64,000 bases of DNA from Ceriagrion tenellum (lineage: Eukaryota > Arthropoda > Insecta > Odonata > Coenagrionidae): the NCBI GenBank assembly GCA_963169105.1, contig OY720644.1, positions 2,191,001-2,255,000 of the forward strand, read 5' to 3'. Under the pieces are notes generated by a model. It was not told the origin of the DNA and made no database searches. It saw nothing but the letters and a program-made list of their open reading frames with translations. The translations under genes and the position numbers were made by a program. This document shows positions 33,862 to 41,585 of this stretch, piece after piece (position 1 is the stretch's first letter; the number at the start of each line of letters is the position of its first letter).

Positions 33862-34901
33862 TCGATAGAGTGTACAACGATCCAGCTCATCCGGCAAGTT
33901 TTTCAACACTCGATAAATTACACAAAGCGACTAGGATTCCGAAAAACACATTACGCGAGTGGCTAGATTCTCAGGAGGCGTATAGTCTCCATAGACAGGC
34001 GAGGAAAAGATTTCCCCGAAATCGCTACGACGTGACCTACATTGACGAGTGCTGGCAATGTGATTTGAATGATTTGCAAAGTTTGAAAAAGTTCAACAGA
34101 GGGTATTGTTACATTTTGACTGTGATAGACTTGTTTTCCAGGTACGCATGGGCTAGAGCTATACGAAGTAAACGAGCGGATGAAATAGTCAACGCTTTCA
34201 AGGATATATTTCGCGAGAGAAAGCCGTTGAAAATTCAGAGCGATAAGGGAAGTGAATTTGTCAACGCCAAATTTAAAGATTTTCTCTCACGTTGTGGAGT
34301 GAAATTTTACACTACAAATAATCCGGACATAAAAGCCAGCCTCGTGGAACGATTCAATCGCACTCTAAAAACTAAAATGTACAAGTATTTTACAAAATAC
34401 GACACTTTTAATTACATCGATGTGCTTCCAAAACTCGTGAGTAGTTATAACAATAGCGTTCATTCGAGTATAGGCATCGCACCCTCCAAGGTGAACGCAA
34501 AGAATGCGTTTGCAATCGCCAGCCGGAGAAGAAATGTTGTGAAAAAAAAGTATACAAAATTTAAAATCGACGATCACGTGAGGATTAGCAAAGAGCGGCT
34601 TCCGTTCGCTAAAGGTTACACTGCTAATTACACCAGAGAAATATTTAGAGTAGTAGGCATAGATAGTACAAGAGAAATACCAACTTATAAGTTGCAGGAT
34701 ATGAATGGGGAGAATATAAGCGGAAGTTTTTACGCGCAAGAGTTAGTCAGGGTGAACGTTTCCGCAGAGACGGAATATAGGATCGAGAAGATTTTGAGAC
34801 GTAGAGGACGCGCTCCCAATCTCGAATATTTTGTAAAGTGGGAAGGATACCCGAAATCATTTAACTCTTGGGTTGCGGCTTCTTCCGTGCGTAAATTATG
34901 A
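33666..34901 (+). CDS. retroviral-type integrase with C-terminal chromodomain
   Basis: 411 residues from the first in-frame ATG. The catalytic core has D133 (ECWQCDLNDL), D193 (KIQSDKGSEF) and E229 (SLVERFNRTLK), with the classic 35-residue D-to-E spacing. The C-terminal 45 residues (EYRIEKILRRRG, EYFVKWEGYPKSFNSWVA) form a chromodomain, which in related integrases guides insertion through histone marks. The enzyme joins the element ends to target DNA and leaves the 6-bp duplication seen here. The first 60 residues are Lys-rich and share DNA with the coiled-coil gene, so a downstream start is possible, although the HxxxH...-type zinc finger is not obvious. The stop overlaps the next ATG (ATGA). 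Confidence 0.95.
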   Translation: MGTHKRKTRSDGKSVTTTKRKKDAKKKAVGGRKNVNKDAVSHSFTKKKQAQNKKEIVRTRVGDDVIDRVYNDPAHPASFSTLDKLHKATRIPKNTLREWLDSQEAYSLHRQARKRFPRNRYDVTYIDECWQCDLNDLQSLKKFNRGYCYILTVIDLFSRYAWARAIRSKRADEIVNAFKDIFRERKPLKIQSDKGSEFVNAKFKDFLSRCGVKFYTTNNPDIKASLVERFNRTLKTKMYKYFTKYDTFNYIDVLPKLVSSYNNSVHSSIGIAPSKVNAKNAFAIASRRRNVVKKKYTKFKIDDHVRISKERLPFAKGYTANYTREIFRVVGIDSTREIPTYKLQDMNGENISGSFYAQELVRVNVSAETEYRIEKILRRRGRAPNLEYFVKWEGYPKSFNSWVAASSVRKL

Positions 34902-36001
34902 ACGAGTTTTACTTGACGTTACCAAGCGATAGCTCTCGCGAATTCTTTCCCCAAAACACAATAGCTCATTATCGTGCAAAACTGAGTCATCGTATCGATT
35001 TAGAAAATGATGAATGGCTTGTAGGTTTGGCGGAGATTTCGATACCGTCAATCAATTTAGAAGATATGACTCCGACTCATCCGCCAACCGATTTGATTGA
35101 ATTAGAAGAGGGAGCTTCAACTCGTAAAGATGAAGGTAGTGTAGTAGAAAAGATAGGTCCTGCTAATCCTCCAACCCATTTAATTGGAGGGGAAGAGGAA
35201 GCTTTAACTCGTAAAGATAACAGAACACGAACAGAGGAAGGGTTAGTTAGAGGAGAAGAAGGTGGACCCGGGGATGGTCGAGTCAAAATTGCGATAGAAA
35301 AAGGTCTTTTCTTCGAGATTCCGCAAGGAACGTACGGAAGCGTATGTTTTGCTTTTGCTTCGTCATTTACTGCTACCCCCCACCGTATAAGGGATAAAAT
35401 AGTAAACAATATCATGCGTTCTGTAGATGAATTAGCAATACGAGATGGACAGGTAGGTGTAAACGAACGAAGTTTACCAGACTCAGTCATAATAAGAGCA
35501 AAGGATGTCACATATTCACTACCATCAGGAGTCTATGACTCATTCGGAGACTTAATTAAAATATCTTTAGAGGGTTTTTCTAGCGCAGGACAAAAAAAGA
35601 TAAAAGAGGAATGGAGATTATTATCGTCTTTCCTGATTCGGATGACGGATGAAGATGATGATGCAAACGTACAAAATATATTCAGCAATGTTAAAGCAAC
35701 TTTCTCAAAATCGAGTAAACGAGGGAGGAGAAGTATAACTCCTGCTCCTAAAAACATTTACGTGTACACCGACATTATTAAGCCACAGTTTGTGGGTGAT
35801 TCATTGAGTCGCTGTTTACGCATACTAAATACTCGAGTTGGGGGATATCAAGTATTCAATCCGATTTACTATTACCCCGTCGAGAAAAACAGCATTGAAA
35901 GCGTTGAGATTTTAATGACCGATAAACTGGGTGAGGCTATTCCATTTCATAGTGGGATACAATCTTCAATAGTGGTGTTACATTTTATAAAAAAGAAGTA
36001 A
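34898..36001 (+). CDS. minor capsid (penton-like) protein
   Basis: 367 residues. The start MNEFYLTLPSDSSREFFPQN and the following WLVGLAEISIPS are the conserved opening of Polinton minor capsid proteins. The end, with IYVYTDIIKPQFVGDS, FNPIYYYPV and IPFHSG, is their conserved C-terminus. The family folds as a single jelly roll and forms the capsid vertices, paired with the double-jelly-roll major capsid protein encoded 0.5 kb downstream. Residues about 55-125 are a Glu/Thr-rich segment with a near-repeat (THPPTDLIELEEGASTRKD and NPPTHLIGGEEEALTRKD), an insertion between the conserved N-terminal strand and the jelly roll. The ATG overlaps the integrase stop by 4 bases. Confidence 0.9.
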   Translation: MNEFYLTLPSDSSREFFPQNTIAHYRAKLSHRIDLENDEWLVGLAEISIPSINLEDMTPTHPPTDLIELEEGASTRKDEGSVVEKIGPANPPTHLIGGEEEALTRKDNRTRTEEGLVRGEEGGPGDGRVKIAIEKGLFFEIPQGTYGSVCFAFASSFTATPHRIRDKIVNNIMRSVDELAIRDGQVGVNERSLPDSVIIRAKDVTYSLPSGVYDSFGDLIKISLEGFSSAGQKKIKEEWRLLSSFLIRMTDEDDDANVQNIFSNVKATFSKSSKRGRRSITPAPKNIYVYTDIIKPQFVGDSLSRCLRILNTRVGGYQVFNPIYYYPVEKNSIESVEILMTDKLGEAIPFHSGIQSSIVVLHFIKKK

Positions 36002-36030
36002 TTTAGATTAGTTGGTCATTAAGCAACGAG

Positions 36031-36477
36031 ATGGCTGCGGTAGCGGATCGTTATTATGCATACTATGCAAGACAGGTGGGAGGAGAGGTGGGACCAATAT
36101 ATCGAGCATCATATCGCGTGCAAAAAGGGAGGGGTATTGGAAGTTTCCTAGCGGGTCTATGGCGGTTTACCAAACCGTTGATATTTAGTGGACTTAAGAC
36201 TGTAGGGAAAGAGGTCGCGACTGCGGGGGTTGCTGCCCTCGGCGATCTGGGCACAAAACCGGTGAAAGAGATATTACGCAATAGAATAAACGAGGCAGGA
36301 CAGAACTTGAAGCGCAAGGCGGAAGAGAAGTTAGAGGGCATGAAAGGTGGGAGATTAAAGATTGCAAAACGTCCTCGCTTGATTGAAATAAAACCGCGAA
36401 GTGTTAAGAAAAAACAGCATTCAACGAAGAGGTCGCGAAGAGCGAAGAAGGTCGCACCGAGAGATATTTTTTCATAA
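36031..36477 (+). CDS. small basic amphipathic Polinton protein (minor virion protein, pVI-like layout)
   Basis: 148 residues between minor and major capsid genes, the usual place for an internal virion protein. Residues about 32-75 (GRGIGSFLAGLWRFTKPL, GLKTVGKEVATAGVAALG) could form an amphipathic or membrane-active helix after a Gly-rich turn, and the last 60 are Lys/Arg-rich (KIAKRPRL, KRSRRAKKVAPR). This layout resembles membrane-lytic or cement proteins of adenovirus type; the function is inferred from layout and position only. Its stop overlaps the major capsid ATG (TAATG). Confidence 0.8.
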   Translation: MAAVADRYYAYYARQVGGEVGPIYRASYRVQKGRGIGSFLAGLWRFTKPLIFSGLKTVGKEVATAGVAALGDLGTKPVKEILRNRINEAGQNLKRKAEEKLEGMKGGRLKIAKRPRLIEIKPRSVKKKQHSTKRSRRAKKVAPRDIFS

Positions 36478-37763
36478 TGTCTGAGCATATGCTGAGTTCG
36501 TTGGATTTATTCCAACCTAATCCACCCATACAAACCAACATTCTATCTAAACGCCTGGTGCCTTACAAACCCATATCTTCGTTGGACAATCGATCGGTCA
36601 TTGAATTTTTAATCAAAGATTCTGGCGACTCGTACAGAGATTTAAATAGTATATACCTCAAGCTCAAAGTGAAGATTTGCAAGAAAAATTTTAGTGATTT
36701 TACCGATGCGAATACTAATCAACCGGGTGTAGTGAACAATATTCTACACTCACTATTCGAGCAATGTGACGTATATTTCAATGGAACTCTTGTCACACCT
36801 TCGGAAGATAATTATCACTATAGAAGTTATTTGGAAAACATTCTAAACTATGGATCTGACGCTAGTAGAACACACTTGCGTAATGTCGGTTGGGAATTGG
36901 ACACGGGAGATGATATTAACAAGACAGATAGTAGCAATGCTGGATACATGAAACGAAAATCGTGGTTCAAGAATAGTGCCGAAGTGGAGTTGTATGGTAA
37001 ATTACACGTGGACGTGTTTAATCAAACACAGCTGCTACTCAATGGTGTAGACATTAATATTAGATTAATGCTCTCTAAACCTGCTTTCTATCTAATGGGA
37101 GAGGATAGTGGGGTTTTGCGAATACTCGATGCAACGCTATACGTGCTGCATCATGATATTAATCCTTCGATATTAGTAGCGCATAGTAAAATGTTAGAAC
37201 GAGACAAAGCTAAATATCACTACAAGCGAACAGAATTGAAAACGTTCACTGTACCCTCAGGCGGTCGAACTTTAAGTATTGACAACGCAATCAATGGACG
37301 AATACCTAACACACTAATATTTGCAATGGTCGATAATGACTCGTACGTTGGTGATTTTAATAAGAATCCATTTGCACTCTCTCACTACTCACTCGAGAAT
37401 TTTTCGCTCTTTGTGAATGGAGTTCAGATTCCTTCCGAGGGACTGGAATGTAATTTCAGCAGCAAAAACTATTGGGCACGAGCGTATGATACGATTTTCT
37501 CCGGCAGTGGAATAAAGCATCACGATAAGGGAAATCAAATCACTTACGATATGTTTGGGCATGGCTACTTTATGTTAGTATTCGATCTCACACCGGACGA
37601 TTCAGGTAACGAAGACTATGTAAGTTTAAGGGATACGGGTGTGGTGAGAATAGAGGCGAGATTTGAAAACGAATTGGCTAAAACCGTGACGTGTTTGGTC
37701 TTTGCTGAATATGATGCTACACTAGAAATTGATAAAAACAGGAAGATTATCGCAAATTTTTAG
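36477..37763 (+). CDS. double-jelly-roll major capsid protein
   Basis: 428 residues. The opening SSLDLFQPNPPIQTNIL, the following RSVIEFLIKDSGDSYRDL and the FEQCDVYFNG and YHYRSYLENILNYG segments are signatures of the Polinton major capsid protein. The second half has SLENFSLFVNGVQIPSEGL and RAYDTIFSG, and near the end VRIEARFENELAKTVTCLVFAEYDATLEID. The family forms pseudo-hexagonal trimers like adenovirus hexon, without long surface towers. The gene starts on the stop of the previous gene and is followed after 2 bases by the protease. Full length, no damage. Confidence 0.95.
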   Translation: MSEHMLSSLDLFQPNPPIQTNILSKRLVPYKPISSLDNRSVIEFLIKDSGDSYRDLNSIYLKLKVKICKKNFSDFTDANTNQPGVVNNILHSLFEQCDVYFNGTLVTPSEDNYHYRSYLENILNYGSDASRTHLRNVGWELDTGDDINKTDSSNAGYMKRKSWFKNSAEVELYGKLHVDVFNQTQLLLNGVDINIRLMLSKPAFYLMGEDSGVLRILDATLYVLHHDINPSILVAHSKMLERDKAKYHYKRTELKTFTVPSGGRTLSIDNAINGRIPNTLIFAMVDNDSYVGDFNKNPFALSHYSLENFSLFVNGVQIPSEGLECNFSSKNYWARAYDTIFSGSGIKHHDKGNQITYDMFGHGYFMLVFDLTPDDSGNEDYVSLRDTGVVRIEARFENELAKTVTCLVFAEYDATLEIDKNRKIIANF

Positions 37764-37765
37764 TC

Positions 37766-38281
37766 ATGGATAGCGTACAAATCGATAGACTATTACGTAA
37801 TAGATTGGGTGAATTATTTCGTGGAGTATATCCTTCCGACAAGTTACCACACTCACCAAAAAATGGCATATTCGTAGTAAATTTAGATCCGACTGGTTTT
37901 CCAGGTTCTCATTGGGTAGTTATTTACATATATAATCAATTTGCAGAATACTTCGACTCGTACGGACTAGGCCCCTTTGTTCCTAAAATTTTGAACTTTT
38001 TAAGGCCTTTCAACTGCACTCACAATCGCGTTCAGATACAAAGCTTTCATTCCGACATTTGTGGGGAATATTGTTGCTTGTATGCAGTTAGTAAATATTT
38101 AGGTCACTCGCTACACAAATTCCTCACCCAATTCAATCACACTAACCCACACCTCAACGACTGCCGCACCCTGGAGCTGTTTCGAGTCACCTTTGGTGGG
38201 CTGAGGAGTGATACGAGGTGTCATCCCCGTGCCCAGCGTTGCTGTTCCAGAATAAATACAGTGCACGGAGATGGGAGGTGA
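37766..38281 (+). CDS. adenain-like cysteine protease (capsid maturation)
   Basis: 171 residues. The triad of the adenovirus-protease/Ulp1 fold is visible: H49 in PGSHWVVIYI, D64 in EYFDSYG, and C103 in DICGEYCCLY, with Q92 (VQIQSF) placed as the oxyanion Gln. In Polintons this protease is taken to process virion proteins during maturation, as in adenovirus. The ATG is two bases after the major capsid stop, so the two are probably co-transcribed. The last 30 residues (after TLELFRVTFGG) are Arg/Cys-rich and not conserved in the family. Confidence 0.93.
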   Translation: MDSVQIDRLLRNRLGELFRGVYPSDKLPHSPKNGIFVVNLDPTGFPGSHWVVIYIYNQFAEYFDSYGLGPFVPKILNFLRPFNCTHNRVQIQSFHSDICGEYCCLYAVSKYLGHSLHKFLTQFNHTNPHLNDCRTLELFRVTFGGLRSDTRCHPRAQRCCSRINTVHGDGR

Positions 38282-38306
38282 TTATTAGAGAAGAATCAGC
38301 CGCAGA

Positions 38307-38834
38307 ATGCAGATCGTCGCATCAGTGAGCTTTTCGAAGGAGGGAGTGACGGAGCTTGCAGCCGTCGACGTTGATTCCAACCGCCTTTTTTGGGGCACTT
38401 TCAAGAAACATGGGAAACTCGTTGCTGGGGGAAAGAAGCTTCGGTTTCAAGACCCTCTGCACTGCGATGAGACTTCCTTCACCAGTGGATTCATCTCTTA
38501 CGCCGAGCTTGCCCCCGCTTTGGAGGCCATCATTGAGGGAGCGACCGCTCTCTTTGCATTTGGCGAAAAAGAGTGCGAATTCCTCTCCAATCTCACGCAG
38601 CGTACTTTCATCTCCCTTCAAAAGGAATTAAATTGCCCCCCTCCTGAAAAATGCAGCTTTATCTCATTTTCCTGCCTCAATCCCTGTCACAAATTACGCA
38701 ATAGCACGTGCGCATTGAGAGACGCTCATTCCCTCGCCCAGTGGTTGAATTATAACCGTCTCAAGGTAGAAGTTGATCCATGTCCGGATGATGATTGTTC
38801 CCCCGCCCCTCTTCCAACATCATCGTCCTCTTAA
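38307..38834 (+). CDS. Polinton accessory protein, RNase H/exonuclease-like family (member 1)
   Basis: 175 residues. I do not know the function. It aligns by eye with the gene at 39609-40079: FAFGEKECEFLSNL with FTKGAQKASFLTSL, ELNCPP with LYGCPS, and CHKLRNSTCALRDAHSLAQWLN with the NLQCARKNCHKLANWC end. The order K/E-G...L-NCPS...H...C-A-L...W is one I associate with an accessory family of arthropod Polintons that looks like a decayed DEDD/RNase H fold; that fold assignment is tentative. N-terminal ELAAVDVDSNRLFWGTF would be the first strand pair. Better GC content than neighbours (about half G+C in 38300-38820) is odd. The start codon follows the protease stop by 25 bases. Confidence 0.72.
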   Translation: MQIVASVSFSKEGVTELAAVDVDSNRLFWGTFKKHGKLVAGGKKLRFQDPLHCDETSFTSGFISYAELAPALEAIIEGATALFAFGEKECEFLSNLTQRTFISLQKELNCPPPEKCSFISFSCLNPCHKLRNSTCALRDAHSLAQWLNYNRLKVEVDPCPDDDCSPAPLPTSSSS

Positions 38835-38836
38835 GC

Positions 38837-38862
38837 TATATAAATTCTCGCCATACATCAGT
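38837..38862 (+). promoter_or_regulatory. candidate TATA/initiator for the accessory block
   Basis: TATATAAAT at 38837-38845 directly follows the previous stop, and TCAGT, the arthropod initiator, is at 38858-38862, with the ATG of the next gene at 38867. The spacing (about 21-23) is a little short. If used, the leader would be only a few bases. Confidence 0.35.
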
Positions 38863-38866
38863 CATC

Positions 38867-39457
38867 ATGCTACCGTCGGAGGAAGCAGTCCTGCATTCTC
38901 CACCCATCAAGAGGAAGAGACCGGCTGAACACCATCCCAGTCACTCTTCATTCCATAACTCGAACAATCTGCTACTTCAATCAGTGTATTATTTGAACAG
39001 TGCAAAGTCGAAGAGTGTGTGTGTTGGTTACGATCCTGGTAGAGACTTTGAGCCGGTCGTGCAATTCAATCAAGTTGGAAAAAAGAGTGTAATTGTTTCG
39101 CAAGCTGATTGGTCTAATATTCTAAACTCGGAAAAGACTGTGAATTTGTTTTTTTATAAAGGTGAAAAAGAACAATTAACTTCATCCTGCTTAGCCTATG
39201 CAAATTACTTTGGGAAGAGACATTTGGTTATTAAGAACACAAGCCCGTTTAACTTGAACGGTGACGAATGGGTGGCATTGGTGAAGCTCTCCGAGTTGAT
39301 AAATCTATTTCTTCGAAGACTTTCGAGCAGTCGTAATAAAGTGAGACAATTTCTCACCACTAAATTAGCTAAAAATATCACAGATTGTGATTTTGAAAGA
39401 CTTGAATTGGAGATGGTACTCATAACGTATGATTTGCCTGGTAATCAAAAAGTATAA
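38867..39457 (+). CDS. Polinton accessory protein, possibly PC4-like
   Basis: 196 residues from the ATG at 38867; the open frame extends upstream to 38795, but that begins at a TTG and overlaps the preceding gene. The N-terminal 30 residues are basic (PPIKRKRPAEHH). The middle, SVCVGYDPGRDFEPVVQF, then GKKSVIVSQADWSNIL, has the spacing of the PC4/Sub1 ssDNA-binding motif (K-x-V-x-V-S-x-x-x-W-x-x-L), and LVALVKLSELINLFLRRL-type helices follow. Related proteins accompany the RNase H-like accessory family in arthropod elements, to my recollection. A nucleic-acid-binding role is a guess. Confidence 0.68.
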   Translation: MLPSEEAVLHSPPIKRKRPAEHHPSHSSFHNSNNLLLQSVYYLNSAKSKSVCVGYDPGRDFEPVVQFNQVGKKSVIVSQADWSNILNSEKTVNLFFYKGEKEQLTSSCLAYANYFGKRHLVIKNTSPFNLNGDEWVALVKLSELINLFLRRLSSSRNKVRQFLTTKLAKNITDCDFERLELEMVLITYDLPGNQKV

Positions 39458-39608
39458 CTTGGTTATGCTCTGATTTTTCCAGTGCGTGTGAGTGAAAGGC
39501 TTTTTGACCTCTGGCACGAAGTAAAATTCTGTAAGTCAAAAGGTCTTTGATGTGTGTTCAACCCCTGGCATTGGGCGTAAAAACCTTGTAAGTTGGACAT
39601 ACATCGCG

Positions 39609-40079
39609 ATGAGTGCCATTATCGAATTTCAAGGGTTTACCGCTAACGATAATAGTTACATAGTCAAGGAACTGGCTATTATCTCTGTTCAAAACAGATG
39701 CTGCAATACGTGGCTCTTTAAATCACCGGAGAGATTGCTGTATGCAAAAGAGGCGAGTTGGCTGAGAAATAATTATCACGGTTTGACTGAATATTTTGGG
39801 GAGATAGATTATTCCGATTTGGAGAGCATACTTTATAATTATACAAAGCAATATAAATATCTGTTCACCAAGGGAGCACAAAAGGCATCTTTCTTAACCA
39901 GTCTCCTTCCCATAGGTATCTGCGTGGCTAATCTAGAATTGTATGGTTGTCCCTCGCTTAAGAAATTGACAACGAATGAGGGATGTTTAATCGAAGCTCA
40001 TATGGATGGTAATTTGCAGTGTGCGAGAAAGAACTGTCACAAGTTGGCAAATTGGTGCCAACAAAGTAAAATTTGTTAA
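39609..40079 (+). CDS. Polinton accessory protein, RNase H/exonuclease-like family (member 2)
   Basis: 156 residues from the ATG at 39609; the open frame reaches back to 39552 but only with a GTG. IIEFQGFTANDNSYIVKELA looks like the first strands of a DnaQ/DEDD-type nuclease with the acidic residues largely gone. WLRNNYHGL, then IDYSDLESIL, FTKGAQKASFLTSLL, YGCPSLKKL and CARKNCHKLANWC complete the pattern shared with the gene at 38307. Whether it is catalytic is doubtful. A 150-base gap upstream has no gene and may hold regulatory sequence. Confidence 0.7.
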   Translation: MSAIIEFQGFTANDNSYIVKELAIISVQNRCCNTWLFKSPERLLYAKEASWLRNNYHGLTEYFGEIDYSDLESILYNYTKQYKYLFTKGAQKASFLTSLLPIGICVANLELYGCPSLKKLTTNEGCLIEAHMDGNLQCARKNCHKLANWCQQSKIC

Positions 40080-40100
40080 CCATTAAAAAATCTCTTTGCA

Positions 40101-40394
40101 ATGGATGGATTAGATTTTTTTGTAAGTAGTCTTTTTCTGTTATGTAACATTACCATGTTTTCTTTGTTCATTTATTATACCGTTCAATTAAATGTATATA
40201 ATTGTATTGAGGGTTATTTACTCGAGAATAGTTACTTAAACAAAAGTAGTGCGAGTATGGAGGTACAATTATATGCGATCAGAAGTGCAGTGCGTTTATT
40301 GCAAGAACAATATAATATTAGTGGAGATGGTGAATTGAACTATGAGACGAAATATTTTGTCAACAATATAACCAACACCTCCATGTGTGATTGA
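40101..40394 (+). CDS. small single-pass membrane protein
   Basis: 97 residues. One strong N-terminal transmembrane segment (about 7-32, FVSSLFLLCNITMFSLFIYY) leads into a mostly polar part with several N-x-S/T sites (NKSS, NISG, NITNTS), as if the C-terminal part were exported and glycosylated. Last gene of the plus-strand cluster, 21 bases after the previous stop. AATAAA follows at 40422. Not recognised; a type II or signal-anchor protein of the element is the best description. Confidence 0.65.
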   Translation: MDGLDFFVSSLFLLCNITMFSLFIYYTVQLNVYNCIEGYLLENSYLNKSSASMEVQLYAIRSAVRLLQEQYNISGDGELNYETKYFVNNITNTSMCD

Positions 40395-40421
40395 TGTATT
40401 TATATTATTATTAAGTGAAAA

Positions 40422-40427
40422 AATAAA
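40422..40427 (+). terminator. poly(A) signal of the plus-strand cluster
   Basis: AATAAA 27 bases after the last plus-strand stop, followed by a T-rich tract. It faces the AATAAA of the minus-strand gene (complement of 40529-40534), so the two units converge. Confidence 0.6.
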
Positions 40428-40528
40428 TATTTTTTTGTAAACCTATATTTTCTTTTATTTCCATGATACCTTTTTTGCATTAGAGGTAATAAATGAAAAA
40501 GAGCAAAGCAATTTTTTTAAATGTTTTT

Positions 40529-40534
40529 TTTATT
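40529..40534 (-). terminator. poly(A) signal of the minus-strand gene
   Basis: TTTATT on the plus strand, AATAAA on the minus strand, overlapping the stop codon of the 212-residue gene. Confidence 0.55.
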
Positions 40535-41172
40535 TAAAACAAAGTAATATCATCAGGTACAACATTGAGTACAAAAGTGTAGGATTTTATAAATTCTTCT
40601 TTTTCCTCGTTTGTTTGCCCATAGTTTATTCTTGACTTTTGTCCCGTAGTAAATGTCACTGGGCGCACACAATCTGGTTCGTCACAGGCCAATCCTGAGG
40701 GTCTTTTTTTCGATGCACCATCAACACCAAGGCGTTCAACCATTTGCAATCCTTTTGGTAAAGGTAGCATGAAATCACAAGCTATGGAATTATCACGATG
40801 AATTTCGTACACATTGCATACTATAGATGATTCTTGATTCATGGCTTTCTCCAACATTTCACCTGAGAGTTTCAACTGTTTCACTGTGGACACGTTGAAC
40901 CGCTCGATAACTTTAGTAGATGGATTCCGGAAGCCTGAAAAGATAATACTCTGCCCCACGAGAGCAATCATCTTATCCATGTGTTTCACTTCAACGTAGT
41001 ATCTGTTATCGAACTTCATGTGAAGGATGAGATCGTTTTGGTCGTTGTTCTCCAGCAGCAATGAGGGGAGACACACTTCGTAGACATTTCGTACGTTTTT
41101 ATTTAGTTTGCTGACGCGGAGCTGATGCGCACCGCCCAGTTCTACAGTTGTAGATAGAAGTATGTCTCGCAT
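40534..41172 (-). CDS. minus-strand Polinton protein of unknown function
   Basis: 212 residues from the ATG at 41172. I do not recognise it. VYEVCLPSLLLENNDQND, HMKFDNRYYVEVKHMDKM and RFNVSTVKQLKLSGEML suggest a beta-rich N-terminal half (alternating hydrophobic and charged residues). The C-terminal third has LACDEPDCVRPVTFTTG, which could bind a metal. AATAAA overlaps the stop (complement of 40529-40534). It is the only long minus-strand gene in the element and has its own TATA-type promoter near the right terminal repeat. Two short ORFs (41335-41448 and 41229-41333) lie between promoter and gene; one resembles its N-terminus. Confidence 0.78.
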   Translation of the reverse strand: MRDILLSTTVELGGAHQLRVSKLNKNVRNVYEVCLPSLLLENNDQNDLILHMKFDNRYYVEVKHMDKMIALVGQSIIFSGFRNPSTKVIERFNVSTVKQLKLSGEMLEKAMNQESSIVCNVYEIHRDNSIACDFMLPLPKGLQMVERLGVDGASKKRPSGLACDEPDCVRPVTFTTGQKSRINYGQTNEEKEEFIKSYTFVLNVVPDDITLF

Positions 41173-41228
41173 CCTTACACCACGGTTAATTGAAGAGGTC
41201 TGATGAGAAAAATTTGTCGCGATTCTCT

Positions 41229-41333
41229 TTATAATAGCTCGACCGTTGGCTCCTCATCCTCCACGATGATTCGTAGAGAAATCTCGGGGGCGTGGCTAAC
41301 TTTTATATCCACGTCGGTATTCGATGACTCCAT
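41229..41333 (-). CDS. short ORF upstream of the minus-strand Polinton gene (34 aa)
   Basis: ATG at 41333, stop at 41229-41231; reads MESSNTDVDIKVSHAPEISL then a Glu-rich end, VEDEEPTVELL. It begins two bases after the stop of the upstream short ORF. Very acidic, no motif. It may be a uORF, or the decayed middle of a paralogue of the 212-residue gene. Confidence 0.35.
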   Translation of the reverse strand: MESSNTDVDIKVSHAPEISLRIIVEDEEPTVELL

Positions 41334-41334
41334 T

Positions 41335-41448
41335 CTAATAAGTATCATCGATGTCTTCTAAAATCAATATGGGAAAGACTAGCTCGTGTACCTCGTTCTC
41401 ATTCCCGATATAAGGCCTGGATATAATAGGAGACAAAACCTGTCCCAT
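41335..41448 (-). CDS. short ORF resembling the N-terminus of the 212-residue gene (37 aa)
   Basis: ATG at 41448, TAG at 41335-41337. ENEVHELVFPILILEDIDD lines up with RNVYEVCLPSLLLENNDQND near the start of the downstream gene: same V-x-E-L/V-x-x-P-x-L-x-L-E spacing. It is either a truncated tandem duplicate or an upstream ORF. It begins about 15 bases downstream of the expected transcription start. Confidence 0.4.
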   Translation of the reverse strand: MGQVLSPIISRPYIGNENEVHELVFPILILEDIDDTY

Positions 41449-41460
41449 CCTGCAATGCAA

Positions 41461-41493
41461 TGACTAAAAGATGTACTCGTTTCTTCTTTTATA
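41461..41493 (-). promoter_or_regulatory. TATA/initiator promoter of the minus-strand unit
   Basis: On the minus strand TATAAAAG (complement of 41486-41493) is followed about 25-30 bases later by TTAGTCATT (complement of 41459-41467), the same initiator wording as AGTAGTCATT at the left promoter. It lies about 90 bases inside the right terminal repeat. Confidence 0.65.
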
Positions 41494-41585
41494 CCGCTAG
41501 CCATGAACGTGTTAGAACATGTCTATGCTTTATGATCTTTGGGTTGATACGTGCTTTTACTTGAAATGACTGAAGCATTGCATCA

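Noticed and set aside
38795..38866. Longer start for the PC4-like accessory protein
   Set aside because: The extension begins at TTG and overlaps the preceding gene; the ATG at 38867 follows a TATA/initiator pair.
39552..39608. Longer start for the second nuclease-like accessory protein
   Set aside because: The extension begins at GTG and reads non-conserved residues; the ATG at 39609 precedes the family-like strand.
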